DNA of 64,000 nt, from NCBI GenBank assembly GCA_024640565.1, contig JAHEET010000013.1, positions 124,001 through 188,000 of the forward strand, written 5' to 3'. Positions 50,691 through 61,570 of the stretch are shown here, piece by piece. A program made the position numbers and the translations under genes. The notes under the pieces were generated by a model, which saw only the letters and a program-made list of their open reading frames with translations, had not been told where the DNA came from and did no database searches. How positions within the stretch are numbered: position 1 is the stretch's first letter; every line of letters begins with the position of its first letter. Source of the DNA: Flavobacteriaceae bacterium. Lineage in GTDB: Bacteria; Bacteroidota; Bacteroidia; Flavobacteriales; Flavobacteriaceae.

Positions 50691-52340
50691 TTATATTTTT
50701 TCTAACAACACAATATCAAATTTAGAATTAAAAATTACTTTCCCTTGATTTACTTTTACAAATTGACCAGAATAAAAGTCTTTTAAATCCTCTCCATTTT
50801 TAAAGATAGATGAAACATTCATTTCTTTTTTGCCTTTTGATAAATTAATTCCAATTACAACTTTATCTTCTTCTCTAACTCTTGAAAAAACTAAACCATT
50901 TTCTTCTGAAATCAAAGTATGTTTTCCTGCACCAACAGCCATATGATTAGCTCTAAACTGACCTAATTTTTGCCAATGGCTTAAAATTTTATTTGTTTCT
51001 TGATTATTCTGAATATCATCCCAATTCATAAAAGAACGCAAAGTTGCATCACCAACAGTTCCTTCTATTGTTAAATCTCTAGCCAATTCATCTCCATAAT
51101 AAACCTGTGAAGTTCCAGGTGTTAACAACAACATTGTTGCTGTTTTGTATGGCATTTTTCTTTCTTTGTCAAACGGATTTCCATCATCGTGTGAAGTCAT
51201 GTAATTTAAAATTCCATATCCTTTTAAATTTGTATTTAATAAAGAATCGTATTTATGAAAAACGTCTTTTTCAGCCATTTGTTTAACATTCCATTTAATT
51301 TCAAAATTGATTAAGCTATTGAATGCTTTATCGAAATAATTGACTTTTTTATCACTTAAATCAAATTCTTTTCCATGTGAAATTGCATAATTATAAACCT
51401 CTCCAACTAAATAAAAATTATTAGCATCTAAAACTTTTTCAGGATTGTTTTTTTTATATTTTTCAAAAGCAAAATCACATTCCTTTCTAAACTCTTGCCA
51501 AACAGATTCTTCTGTATGCTTTACTGTATCTACTCTATAACCATCAATTCCGAATTCTGTGATGTAATCTGTAAGCCATTTTATAATGTAAAAACGGGAT
51601 GCTCTTGGATGCCCTGTTCTTTTAAAGAATTCATCTAATTCTTTTAGTTCTTGCTCATATCTACCTTCAGCCTTCCATTTTTTTACCAACTGAATTGGTA
51701 GTTCAACATTTTTATTACTCTCGGTTTTTATGTCTGGTAAATTCTTAACCAATGTACAAGTAACCGTATTTTTATAATTATCATAAGTACAATGTGGTTC
51801 AATTCTTACCCAATCTTCTGACCAAACAGGATCTTTTTCAGTAACTGGACCTGTATGATTAATTACTGCATCTAACAACACACGAATACCGTTTTTATGA
51901 GCTATTTCTACCAATTCTTTTAAATCTTCTTTGGTTCCAAAATTAGGATCAATTTTCGTCCAATCTTTGGTCCAATAACCATGAAACCCATAGGTTAATC
52001 CAGTTCCTTCATCAGTTCCTCCATGAATTTGTTCTACAATTGGAGTCATCCAAATTGCGTTGATTCCTAATTTGGTAAAATAACCTTCTTTAATTTTCTG
52101 GGTAATTCCTTTAATATCTCCACCTTTAAAACCTCTTAACTTTCCTGTTTCTTTGGATCTATCAAAATTAATATCATTGGTTTTATCTCCGTTATTAAAT
52201 CTGTCTGTTAATAAAAAATAGATGTTAGCTCCTTCCCAAACAAATTCTTTTTTAGCTTTTTTTTCTGAAGTTTTTCCTGCTGATTTTTCTTGACAAGCAA
52301 TAACAAACACAAAACAGAAGGTATAAAGGATTTTTCTCAT
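50691..52340 (-). CDS. Alpha-amylase family (GH13) lipoprotein
   Basis: GINAIWMTPIVEQIHGG; RVLLDAVINHTGP; GIDGYRVDTVKHT; YMTSHDDGNPF. Confidence 0.93.
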   Translation of the reverse strand: MRKILYTFCFVFVIACQEKSAGKTSEKKAKKEFVWEGANIYFLLTDRFNNGDKTNDINFDRSKETGKLRGFKGGDIKGITQKIKEGYFTKLGINAIWMTPIVEQIHGGTDEGTGLTYGFHGYWTKDWTKIDPNFGTKEDLKELVEIAHKNGIRVLLDAVINHTGPVTEKDPVWSEDWVRIEPHCTYDNYKNTVTCTLVKNLPDIKTESNKNVELPIQLVKKWKAEGRYEQELKELDEFFKRTGHPRASRFYIIKWLTDYITEFGIDGYRVDTVKHTEESVWQEFRKECDFAFEKYKKNNPEKVLDANNFYLVGEVYNYAISHGKEFDLSDKKVNYFDKAFNSLINFEIKWNVKQMAEKDVFHKYDSLLNTNLKGYGILNYMTSHDDGNPFDKERKMPYKTATMLLLTPGTSQVYYGDELARDLTIEGTVGDATLRSFMNWDDIQNNQETNKILSHWQKLGQFRANHMAVGAGKHTLISEENGLVFSRVREEDKVVIGINLSKGKKEMNVSSIFKNGEDLKDFYSGQFVKVNQGKVIFNSKFDIVLLEKI

Positions 52341-52342
52341 AA

Positions 52343-53752
52343 TTATTTTACTAAAATTCTATAACTAGATGCATTAATTTCAAAAGCATCTCCTTTTAAT
52401 TCTACTTTTTCATTAGAAAAGTAATCTTTAAAAACACCTTTTATTGGATTTTCTATTTTTTCTCCAATATCAGAGAAATTAGCAATAAACAACACTGTAT
52501 TATTATCTTTTGTTCTCTTTAAAATAAAGGTTTCTGGTTTGCTGTCTAAAATTTCAAAACTCGCCTTTTCTTTACCTCCATGTATAGCTGAATTATAGTT
52601 CTTTAACTCTCCTAATTTTTCTAATGAACCAAACATTTTTCCTTTGGTTTTTGGTATTGAATCTTTTTCAAAAAACTTTAATCTATGTTTTAAATCATAT
52701 TCTTGACCAGAATAAATTAGAGGCATTCCTGGAAGCACATAACTTAAAGCTGTTAAAATTTCTGCTTTTTCACCCATTCTTTCTTCAATAGTTCCGTTCC
52801 AAGAATTTTCATCATGATTTGTAACAAAATTCATTAGAATATCATCTTTTTCATAACGGTCATTATAGGTAAATTCTATATACTTTTTTAAATCTTTAAC
52901 CGTCTTTTTTCCACTTGCTAAATCATTAAATAAATGATGTCCATCCCATGCATAAGCCATATCAAATAAATTGCCTTTTAACAACTCTGGTTCCCAAGCT
53001 TCTGCTAACATAAAAATATCTTTTTTTGCTCTTAACTTTGGTATTGCATTTTGCCAAAACTCTGAAGGTACAGAACCTGCAACATCGCATCTAAAACCAT
53101 CAACACCTTCTTTCTCAATCCAATATTTCATATCAGAAATCATAGCTTCTTGCAATTCTTTATTCTCATAATTTAAGTCTGCAACGTCTGTCCAATCAGT
53201 ATCTTTAGGATGAATAACTTCTCCTTTTTCATTTTGAGTGTAGAAATCTTTATTAGTTTTTAACCAAGAATGATCCCAACCTGTATGATTTGGAACCCAA
53301 TCTAGAATAACATAAATTCCGTTTTCATGAGCAGTTTTTACCAATTCTCTAAAATCTTGAATTGTACCAAATTCTGGGTTTATTTTAGTAAAATCTGAAA
53401 CTGCATAATAACTTCCTAAATACTTACTTTGTTCTTCTTTTGGAAACTCTGAAGCAAACTTGCTATTTGCACCACCTGTAGCTTTTCTTTTTGTTTCTGA
53501 TATTGGAAAAATTGGCATTAACCAAATAATTTTTACACCTAATTTCTTAATTTCTGGAATGTCTTTAGTAAACTCATCAAAAGTTCCTTGTGGTGAATAT
53601 TGACGAATATTAGCTTCATAAATAACAGCATTTTCCATATCTGATTTAGAAATTGGAGCTAGTTTTTTATGTTCTTTTTTTACTTTTTTCTTTTCTTGAT
53701 TACAAGATGAGAGGATTGATACTGTTATTATAAATACGATTAATTTTTTCAT
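52343..53752 (-). CDS. Alpha-amylase family (GH13) lipoprotein
   Basis: GVKIIWLMPIFPIS; YVILDWVPNHTGWDH; GVDGFRCDVAGSVP; FVTNHDENSW. Confidence 0.93.
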   Translation of the reverse strand: MKKLIVFIITVSILSSCNQEKKKVKKEHKKLAPISKSDMENAVIYEANIRQYSPQGTFDEFTKDIPEIKKLGVKIIWLMPIFPISETKRKATGGANSKFASEFPKEEQSKYLGSYYAVSDFTKINPEFGTIQDFRELVKTAHENGIYVILDWVPNHTGWDHSWLKTNKDFYTQNEKGEVIHPKDTDWTDVADLNYENKELQEAMISDMKYWIEKEGVDGFRCDVAGSVPSEFWQNAIPKLRAKKDIFMLAEAWEPELLKGNLFDMAYAWDGHHLFNDLASGKKTVKDLKKYIEFTYNDRYEKDDILMNFVTNHDENSWNGTIEERMGEKAEILTALSYVLPGMPLIYSGQEYDLKHRLKFFEKDSIPKTKGKMFGSLEKLGELKNYNSAIHGGKEKASFEILDSKPETFILKRTKDNNTVLFIANFSDIGEKIENPIKGVFKDYFSNEKVELKGDAFEINASSYRILVK

Positions 53753-53762
53753 TTCTTAAAAA

Positions 53763-56700
53763 TTAGTTTAGTGTTATTTTTATTTTCATTTCTTTCTTTG
53801 GATTCCATTTTACAGGAATGATGAGTGTGTTATTTACTGTAGTAAATTGTTTTCTTTTCCCATCAACTTTTATTTTTTTAGGACTCCAATTGATGTTGTG
53901 AATCACCAATTTTATTTCTTTTTCTGATGAATTCCAATTGCTTCCTAATTCTGCCTCAAAATCGATTTCTAACCATTTTTTACAGAACTCTGCCTCAAAT
54001 TCTAACAACTCATATTTTCCTTTTTCAAAAGTATTTGCTGTTACACCATCATCATTATAAAATGTTCTTTTAGATTCCTCTTTCTTATCAAAATAATAAT
54101 GTAATACTAACTTATCTGCTTTATAATTATCTGTAGTTTGCACCAATTCTGACATCAAAATAAATGCACCTCCTCTAACATAAGTTGGTATAGATTTCTT
54201 TTTTACTTTGACTTTTTTTGTTTGCCCACCTTCTACTTTATCTTTATCAAAATAAAAATTAAACCAATTTGCAGTTTTTGGGAAATAAATTTCTTTCGTT
54301 TTGACAGCATCTTTTAAAATGGGAGTGATTAAAAAATCTTTTCCCCATAAATAGGTTTCTGAATTTGTCATCAGTTTTGTATCATCTTCTTCAAAGAAAA
54401 TTGGGCGCATTAAAGGTGTTCCTTTTTGATTATTTTCAAACGCTAAATTGTAATTATAAGGCAACATTTTGTAACGTAACTCAATAGCTTTTTTGGCTAA
54501 TTGTTTTGCTTTTTCATTTCTAAAAACAGGCTCACTAGCAATATCTTCTTGTGCATGTGGTCTGTAAATTGGCTGAAAGACACCATATTGCAACCATCTT
54601 ACATATAAGTTATCATCTAAATTATTACCTGCAAATCCACCTAAATCTGAATGCATATAACCCAAACCTTGCATACCCATTTGCAATGCAATTTCTGGTT
54701 GAGATTGCAAACCTCCCCAAGTTCTATTCACATCTCCAGACCAAGGAATCATTCCAAAACGTTGAGAACCAGAACTTCCTGCTCTCATTAAAATAAAAGG
54801 ACGTTCATTTGGATATTCTTTTTTATAACCTTCAAAAATTAATTCTGCCCAATTATGACCATAGATATTATGAATTTCGTCTGCTTTTTGAGTTTCATTA
54901 AAAGTAACCCAAGAAGGTAAAACTTCTGGTTCTCCTAAATCGCCCCAAAAACCTTTTGCTCCTAAATTATAAATTTCTTTGTAGATGTTCCAAAACCAAT
55001 CTCTACCTTCTTTTTTATAGATATCTATAATACCAGTATTTCCAAAATAGAAATTATATTTTGCAGAATTACCAACAGAATCTTTTGCTAAAACTTGTTT
55101 TTCATCTGCTTCCTTCCATTTTTTGGAAGTGGTTAAAATATAAGGTTCTGTTATTAAAACTGTTTTTACTCCTTTGTTTTTTAAGCGAGAAATCATCCTT
55201 TTCATATCTGGAAAAGAATCTTTGTAAACTTCTAAATTTCCCATTGTTCCTTTTAACGTTTTTCCAAACCAATACAAGTCTAAAATAATAGCATCTACAG
55301 GAATGTTTTCTTTATTAAATTTTGCAATTGTTGTTTCTGTTTCTTGTTGAGAATGATAACCAAATCTGCTTGAAAAGTTTCCTAAAGTCCATCTTGGAGG
55401 TAATGGTTGTTTTCCTGTTAAATCTGTATAATTATCAACTAAATCCATCCAAGAATCCCCAACAATTACTTGATATATTTTTCGTCCAGAAATGGTTTCA
55501 TATGTTAAAGAGTTGTCTTTATGGCTGTCTAAATCTAAGTATCCAATAGGTGCATTATCAAAATGAAGCATATATTTTTTGGAAGAAATTACCAGTGGAA
55601 TTGTGTAATTCATCAATTTAGATTCGGTTTCATAACCATAATGTGCTTTGTTATACAACTGTAATCTATGACCTCTTCTATTCATTCCTAAAGCCCTTGC
55701 TCCTCCACCAAACAGTACTTCATCAGGGGTTAAACAGAATCTTATTGTTTCAAAATCATTCGTTTTTTGATACCCGTTTTTTTCTGATGTAATTTCTTTT
55801 CCTTGATACCAATAAGAAATATTAAAAGGGCTTTTAGTAATTTTAATTGACAATTTTTCGGAAGAAAGTGTTAGCAAATTATCATTTTCTTGATACTCTA
55901 AATTTGAATATTTATTTTCTAAAACAACTGCGTGCAATTTTTGATTTGCTTTTTTTTGACCTTTAGGCAAAAATGTAGTTTCAGTGATTTCTGGTGATAA
56001 AAAATGGATTTCATAAGCACCATCAGAAACCTTAACTTTTAATTGATTTTCATTGAATTTTGCATCAATAAAAGTTCGTGGTTTTAATTTTTCTTTAAAG
56101 AGCCAAAGAATGGTTTCTTCAAAATTTGTGCGCCACAATTCCTCATTGTGCTTGCCTTCAGGAACAACTTTAGATTTTATGTTTTCAGATGGAAAACCTT
56201 GATTTTTTAAGATATTAATAGTTGTATTCATATCAACAACTGTCTGACTAATCTCATCAAAACCTGCTTTATGACCTTCTTTTCCACCAGCTAAAAAATA
56301 CATTTTAGTATCTTTTAAATTTCCATTTTTCTTTGTGAAATCATTAATTTCTGGAGAAAACCAAAATGCTGGTGAATAGACACCAATTTTTCCAAAAACT
56401 TGCGGATATTTTAAGGCTGCATAATGAGATATTAAACCACCCATAGAACTTCCAATAATTCCAGTATTTTGTTTGTCAGAAAGTGTATTAAAATTTTTAT
56501 CTATATATGGTTTTAAAGTATTCACCATAAAATCTAAATAGGCATCTCCTTCACCTCCACCATATTTTTCATTTTTATAAGGCGAATATTCATCCAAGCG
56601 TTTTGAGCCTCCATTATCTATACCAACTACAATTAACTTTAAGTTTTTTTCTTTAAAAAGTTTATCTAAAGCTTCATCAACATTCCACTCTCCTGAATAA

Positions 56701-57242
56701 GAAGTTGTTACATCAAATAAATTTTGAGCATCATGCATATAAACCACAGGATAAGATTCGTTAGAAACTTTATAATCTGCAGGTAAATACAGCCAAACTT
56801 TACGTTTTCTGTTTAATTGTGGAATATGAAATTCTTCATGTAAAACAGTTACATTTTTAGTAATTGTTGGTTGTTTTATTTTATCAAATAAATGAATCCA
56901 ACCTTCTATTTTCACATTTAGTGTATCATTCTTCTTTTTAAAAACGTAATTACGATTATCTAAAGCTTCTCCTTTATTGGTTGACTCTGCAGTTTTCCAG
57001 TTTCCTAGTGTAAATTTGAAAAGAATACTATTTTCTTTTTCTGGTAGCGTAATTAAATACTCATTATTAACTAATTTTAGTTTGTATTTTTCTTGACCTC
57101 CAGACCAGTTTTCAAAATCGCCTGAAATATAAATTGAAGCATCTTTTGGAGTTCCTTTTGGTAACTCTTTTACAACGATGGTTACTTGGCTAAAAAGACT
57201 ATAACTAAAAATTAACGTTATTAGGAATAAAATGTTTTTCAT
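53763..57242 (-). CDS. Two-enzyme fusion: N-terminal esterase-like alpha/beta hydrolase plus C-terminal GH31 alpha-glucosidase
   Basis: Esterase part: YPVVYMHDAQNLFD, GIIGSSMGGLISHYAALKYP; GH31 part: IILDLYWFGKTLKGTMGNLE, GFWGDLGEPE, MRAGSSGSQRFGMIPWSGDVNRTWGGLQSQ. Confidence 0.92.
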   Translation of the reverse strand: MKNILFLITLIFSYSLFSQVTIVVKELPKGTPKDASIYISGDFENWSGGQEKYKLKLVNNEYLITLPEKENSILFKFTLGNWKTAESTNKGEALDNRNYVFKKKNDTLNVKIEGWIHLFDKIKQPTITKNVTVLHEEFHIPQLNRKRKVWLYLPADYKVSNESYPVVYMHDAQNLFDVTTSYSGEWNVDEALDKLFKEKNLKLIVVGIDNGGSKRLDEYSPYKNEKYGGGEGDAYLDFMVNTLKPYIDKNFNTLSDKQNTGIIGSSMGGLISHYAALKYPQVFGKIGVYSPAFWFSPEINDFTKKNGNLKDTKMYFLAGGKEGHKAGFDEISQTVVDMNTTINILKNQGFPSENIKSKVVPEGKHNEELWRTNFEETILWLFKEKLKPRTFIDAKFNENQLKVKVSDGAYEIHFLSPEITETTFLPKGQKKANQKLHAVVLENKYSNLEYQENDNLLTLSSEKLSIKITKSPFNISYWYQGKEITSEKNGYQKTNDFETIRFCLTPDEVLFGGGARALGMNRRGHRLQLYNKAHYGYETESKLMNYTIPLVISSKKYMLHFDNAPIGYLDLDSHKDNSLTYETISGRKIYQVIVGDSWMDLVDNYTDLTGKQPLPPRWTLGNFSSRFGYHSQQETETTIAKFNKENIPVDAIILDLYWFGKTLKGTMGNLEVYKDSFPDMKRMISRLKNKGVKTVLITEPYILTTSKKWKEADEKQVLAKDSVGNSAKYNFYFGNTGIIDIYKKEGRDWFWNIYKEIYNLGAKGFWGDLGEPEVLPSWVTFNETQKADEIHNIYGHNWAELIFEGYKKEYPNERPFILMRAGSSGSQRFGMIPWSGDVNRTWGGLQSQPEIALQMGMQGLGYMHSDLGGFAGNNLDDNLYVRWLQYGVFQPIYRPHAQEDIASEPVFRNEKAKQLAKKAIELRYKMLPYNYNLAFENNQKGTPLMRPIFFEEDDTKLMTNSETYLWGKDFLITPILKDAVKTKEIYFPKTANWFNFYFDKDKVEGGQTKKVKVKKKSIPTYVRGGAFILMSELVQTTDNYKADKLVLHYYFDKKEESKRTFYNDDGVTANTFEKGKYELLEFEAEFCKKWLEIDFEAELGSNWNSSEKEIKLVIHNINWSPKKIKVDGKRKQFTTVNNTLIIPVKWNPKKEMKIKITLN

Positions 57243-57284
57243 AATTAAAACTTAAGACCTTTCGACTGCGCTCAAGGTGACAGA

Positions 57285-59213
57285 TTAATTTAATTTCGTG
57301 GTTAGAATAAGACTCCCTTTTTCTTTTAATTGAATTTTATCACCCCAAGTAAACTCTTCTCCTGTGATGATGTTTTTAAGTTTTTTATCATCTAAACCAA
57401 CTTCTTTATATCTTTTTAAATCGATGGTAATTGGTTTATCATTTTTATTGATAATATGCACAACTGTTTCATCGTCTTTAATTCTAAACAAGAAATAAGT
57501 ACCCATAAATGGTGCAAAATGAATGGTTTTTCCATCACGAATTGCCTTACTATTTTTTCTATAATTTAAAACAGTATTTACAAAAGATTGCATTACTTTT
57601 TTATCTAATGACAACCCTTCTCCAGTAAATGCGTTCACTTTATCACCTTTCCAACCACCAGGAAAATCAGTTCTAATTAAACCATGATCTCCATGATTTG
57701 CAGTATCATCCATTAAAATTTCGGTTCCATAGTAAATTTGAGGAATTCTTGGTAACATCAGCATATAACTTACAGCCATTTTTACTTTAGTAGCATCCTC
57801 ATTTAAAGCCGTAAACATTCTTCCTTCATCATGATTGTCTAAAAAAATCATAATGTCTTTTGGAGTTGCATAATGAAAATCGTTTGCCAAACCTTCGTAT
57901 AATTTTACCAAACCTTTATCCCAAGATTCTTCCTCTTTAATACCATCAATAATGGCTTTTTGCATAGGAAAATCCATTGTAGATTTTAAGTTAGATTCAT
58001 ATCCATCTTTATTATTTGCACCTGTTTGCCAGTAACCTACTAACAAAGGATTGTAACTCCATTCTTCACCAACAATAGAAAAATTTGGGTATTCTTTCAT
58101 AATTGCACCAGCCCAATTTGCCATAAATTGCTTGTCTGGATAAGGGTATGTGTCTTGACGAATTCCTCCTAAACCTAAAGTTTCTATCCACCAAATGCTA
58201 TTCTGAATAATGTATTTTGCCATAAAAGGATTTCGTTGATTCAAATCTGGCATTCCAGATACAAACCAACCTTCGTTATTTCCACTTCTATCAGATTCTG
58301 AAGCATAAAAATCTTGATTTGTAGTTCTTCTATGATTAGAACCAATGTTGGTTTCCAAATTCCAATTATCAATATTGTCTTCGTAATTTTTTTGATTGTT
58401 TACCCAATCATCAAAAGGAATATCTTTCATCCACCAATGTTCTAAACCACAATGGTTTGCAACTTGATCCATAATTAATTTCATTCCTTTTTCTCGCAAT
58501 TTATCAGCTAAATTTATATAATCTTGCATTGTTCCAAAACGTGGATCTACTTGATAATAATCTGTAATTGCATAGCCATGATAAGAACCTTGAGGCATAT
58601 CATTCATTAAAACTGGAGTTGACCAAACTGTAGTAAAACCTAAATCTGAAATGTAATCTACGCCATTTATAATTCCTTGTAAATCTCCTCCATGTCTTTT
58701 GTAGCCATCTCTTCTATCTATTGTAATTTCTTTTAAATTTTGATTGATGTCATTCGTTTCATCAGCGTTTGTAAAACGATCTGGAGTTATTAAATAAATA
58801 GCATCAGAACTGTCAAAACCTTTATAGTCTTCAGCAGGTTTTTCTCTATCTTTTAATTGATAAGTATGTGTTAATGTAGTTGCATTTTCTTTTTTGAAAA
58901 GGATGTCAAATTTTCCTGATAAAGCATTATCAGAAATTTCTAAATCAATAAATAAATAGTTAGGACTTTTTGCTTTATAGACTTCTCTTATAACAACTCC
59001 TGTATAATTAATTTCAGGTTTATAATCAGAAATATTTGGATGTTTTACCAATAATTGTAACTCTTTGTTTTTAAAACCCAAAAACCAATTTGGTGGCTCT
59101 ACCTTATTTAAAGTAGTATTTGAAATTTGGTTTGTTATTTTATTTTTTTGTTCTTCAGATGAATTACAAGAAAACAAAATTATTGTGAAAATAAATACAG
59201 AAAGTTTTTTCAT
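57285..59213 (-). CDS. GH13 neopullulanase/cyclomaltodextrinase-like lipoprotein with N-terminal Ig-like domain
   Basis: YLITPDRFTNADETND; KLIMDQVANHCGLEHWW; GIRQDTYPYPDKQFM; IFLDNHDEGRMFT. Confidence 0.93.
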   Translation of the reverse strand: MKKLSVFIFTIILFSCNSSEEQKNKITNQISNTTLNKVEPPNWFLGFKNKELQLLVKHPNISDYKPEINYTGVVIREVYKAKSPNYLFIDLEISDNALSGKFDILFKKENATTLTHTYQLKDREKPAEDYKGFDSSDAIYLITPDRFTNADETNDINQNLKEITIDRRDGYKRHGGDLQGIINGVDYISDLGFTTVWSTPVLMNDMPQGSYHGYAITDYYQVDPRFGTMQDYINLADKLREKGMKLIMDQVANHCGLEHWWMKDIPFDDWVNNQKNYEDNIDNWNLETNIGSNHRRTTNQDFYASESDRSGNNEGWFVSGMPDLNQRNPFMAKYIIQNSIWWIETLGLGGIRQDTYPYPDKQFMANWAGAIMKEYPNFSIVGEEWSYNPLLVGYWQTGANNKDGYESNLKSTMDFPMQKAIIDGIKEEESWDKGLVKLYEGLANDFHYATPKDIMIFLDNHDEGRMFTALNEDATKVKMAVSYMLMLPRIPQIYYGTEILMDDTANHGDHGLIRTDFPGGWKGDKVNAFTGEGLSLDKKVMQSFVNTVLNYRKNSKAIRDGKTIHFAPFMGTYFLFRIKDDETVVHIINKNDKPITIDLKRYKEVGLDDKKLKNIITGEEFTWGDKIQLKEKGSLILTTKLN

Positions 59214-59262
59214 AATTATAAAAATAAAATCCCTAGAAGTTAAATAACTTTTAGGGATTAGT

Positions 59263-61569
59263 TTATGCTGTTTGCAAGTTATTTGGAGCTACATTTACTA
59301 TTTGCCCATCAACTAAAATTTGAATTTCATCTTTACCTTCTAACTCAAAATGGGTTCCATTTTGACTCACATTTACTGTAATTACTTGATGTCTAAAGTT
59401 TACTTTGAATGAGTAAGAGTTCCATCCTTTAGGAATTTTTGGAGCGAAAGAAAGTGTATTATTTAATATTCTCATTCCTCCAAAACCTTCTACAATACTC
59501 ATCCAAGTACCAGCCATTGATGTAATATGCAAACCTTCTTCTACTTCGTGATTATAATCATCTAAATCTAAACGTGAAGTCCTTAAATAGAATTGATACG
59601 CTTGTTCCATTCTACCTAATTTTGCAGCCTGAATACTATGTACACAAGGTGAAAGTGAACTTTCGTGAACCGTAAATGGCTCATAAAAATCGAAATGACG
59701 TTCTAATTCTTCTGTAGAAAAATGGTCTTCGAACATATAAAAACCTTGTAAAACATCTGCTTGTTTTATGTAAGGTGAGCGTAAAATTCTGTCCCAACTC
59801 CATTTTTGATTGATAGGTCTTTGACTCTTGTTTAAATTATCTACAGTAATTAATTCTTTGTCTAAAAAACCATCTTGTTGCAAGAAAACATTGTGTTTTT
59901 CAGAATAAGGAAAATACATATTATCAGATACATTTTTCCAAGAAGTTAATTCATCATCAGTAAAAGAAACTTTTTCTTTAATTCTGATGTAATCAGAAAT
60001 ATGATCTATTTTTATGATATTTATATTTTCTAATGCATACTCAATACACCATTTTGCAATGTAATTTGTGTACCAATTATTGTTAATGTTATTTTCGTAT
60101 TCATTTGGACCAGTAACACCCAAAATCATAAATTTATTTTTATCTGATGAAAATGTTGCTCTTTGTTGCCAAAAACGTGCAATTCCTATTAAAACTTCCA
60201 ATCCTTTTTCTGGGATGTAAGAATAGTCATCAGTAAACCTGTGGTAATTGTAAATTGCATAAGCTATAGCACCGTTTCTATGAATTTCTTCAAAGGTAAT
60301 TTCCCATTCATTATGGCATTCTTCACCATTCATAGTAACCATTGGATATAATGCTGCTCCGTTTTTAAAACCGAGTTTAACTGCATTTTCAATCGCTTTT
60401 TCTAAATGATTGTACCTGTATTCTAACAAAGTTCTAGCTACAGATTGGTCTTTAGTTGCCATATAAAAAGGAATACAATACGCTTCTGTATCCCAATACG
60501 TACTTCCTCCATATTTTTCTCCTGTAAACCCTTTTGGCCCAATATTTAATGAAGCATCTGTGCCTAAATAGGTCTGATTTAACTGAAAAATATTAAAACG
60601 AATTCCTTGTTGCGCTTTCACATCACCAGAAATTGTAATGTCAGACATTTTCCATATTTGTGCCCAAGATTGTTTTTGCATTTCTAATAATGCATCAAAA
60701 CCAAAGCTTACAGCTTTATCTAAAACTTCTTTTGCAGCTGTAACTAATTCATTTTTATTGTGATTTCTATCTACTACATACCCTCCAAATTTATGAATGG
60801 TATAGGTTTCATTTTGTTTCACTTTTTGTTGATATGAGCAAGAAGCGTAATTGCTAGAAGATTCGTTATTACAATTGCCAATAATTTCTTTAGCATCTAG
60901 AAATAATCTAGATTGCATAAAAGTACACGTATGAAAATGCGTTTTCATAGTTCTTGCTTGTATAAAAGACTGCTGATTGTTGTGAGTAACTTCTAAAACA
61001 TCCCAAAATTGATCATCCCAATTGGTGTCTTCATTGGTAATTCCTGCATCTACATATGGTACAAAAGTAATTTCTGCATCAGCATTTAATGGAGTTACAT
61101 TATAACTTATTGCTCCGACCTCATCTAATTCTATACTTAAAAAACGTTTTATATCAACTTTAATTCTAATGCCACTTTTTAGAACTGCTTCAAAACTTCT
61201 AGACAACCAACCTTCTTTCATGTTGAGCTCTCTTCTAAAGTCAGAAACTGCTATACAGGTATGTAAATCTAATTTTTCGTCATTTATTAAAACATTAATT
61301 CCTATCCAATTTGGTGCATTTAAAACCTTTGCAAAGTATTCTGGATAGCCGTTTTTCCACCAACCAACACGTGTTTTATCAGGATAATAAACTCCTGCAA
61401 TGTAACTTCCTTGAAACGTTTCTCCTGTATATTGTTCTTCGAAATTAGCTCTTTGTCCCATGGCTCCATTACCAATGCTAAACAAACTTTCTGAAGATTT
61501 TACCATATTTGCGTCAAACCCTTCTTCTAGGATTGACCACTCATTTGGTTGTATATATTCTTGATTCAT
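59263..61569 (-). CDS. GH65 maltose phosphorylase-like glycoside phosphorylase
   Basis: SLFSIGNGAMGQRANFEEQY; GEKYGGSTYWDTEAYCIPFYM; MNGEECHNEWEITFEEIHRNGAIAYA; KQADVLQGFYMFEDHF. Confidence 0.95.
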   Translation of the reverse strand: MNQEYIQPNEWSILEEGFDANMVKSSESLFSIGNGAMGQRANFEEQYTGETFQGSYIAGVYYPDKTRVGWWKNGYPEYFAKVLNAPNWIGINVLINDEKLDLHTCIAVSDFRRELNMKEGWLSRSFEAVLKSGIRIKVDIKRFLSIELDEVGAISYNVTPLNADAEITFVPYVDAGITNEDTNWDDQFWDVLEVTHNNQQSFIQARTMKTHFHTCTFMQSRLFLDAKEIIGNCNNESSSNYASCSYQQKVKQNETYTIHKFGGYVVDRNHNKNELVTAAKEVLDKAVSFGFDALLEMQKQSWAQIWKMSDITISGDVKAQQGIRFNIFQLNQTYLGTDASLNIGPKGFTGEKYGGSTYWDTEAYCIPFYMATKDQSVARTLLEYRYNHLEKAIENAVKLGFKNGAALYPMVTMNGEECHNEWEITFEEIHRNGAIAYAIYNYHRFTDDYSYIPEKGLEVLIGIARFWQQRATFSSDKNKFMILGVTGPNEYENNINNNWYTNYIAKWCIEYALENINIIKIDHISDYIRIKEKVSFTDDELTSWKNVSDNMYFPYSEKHNVFLQQDGFLDKELITVDNLNKSQRPINQKWSWDRILRSPYIKQADVLQGFYMFEDHFSTEELERHFDFYEPFTVHESSLSPCVHSIQAAKLGRMEQAYQFYLRTSRLDLDDYNHEVEEGLHITSMAGTWMSIVEGFGGMRILNNTLSFAPKIPKGWNSYSFKVNFRHQVITVNVSQNGTHFELEGKDEIQILVDGQIVNVAPNNLQTA

Positions 61570-61570
61570 T

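Noticed and set aside
54551-55549. Plus-strand ORFs opposite the GH31 fusion
   Set aside because: Low-complexity antisense translations of a well-supported coding region
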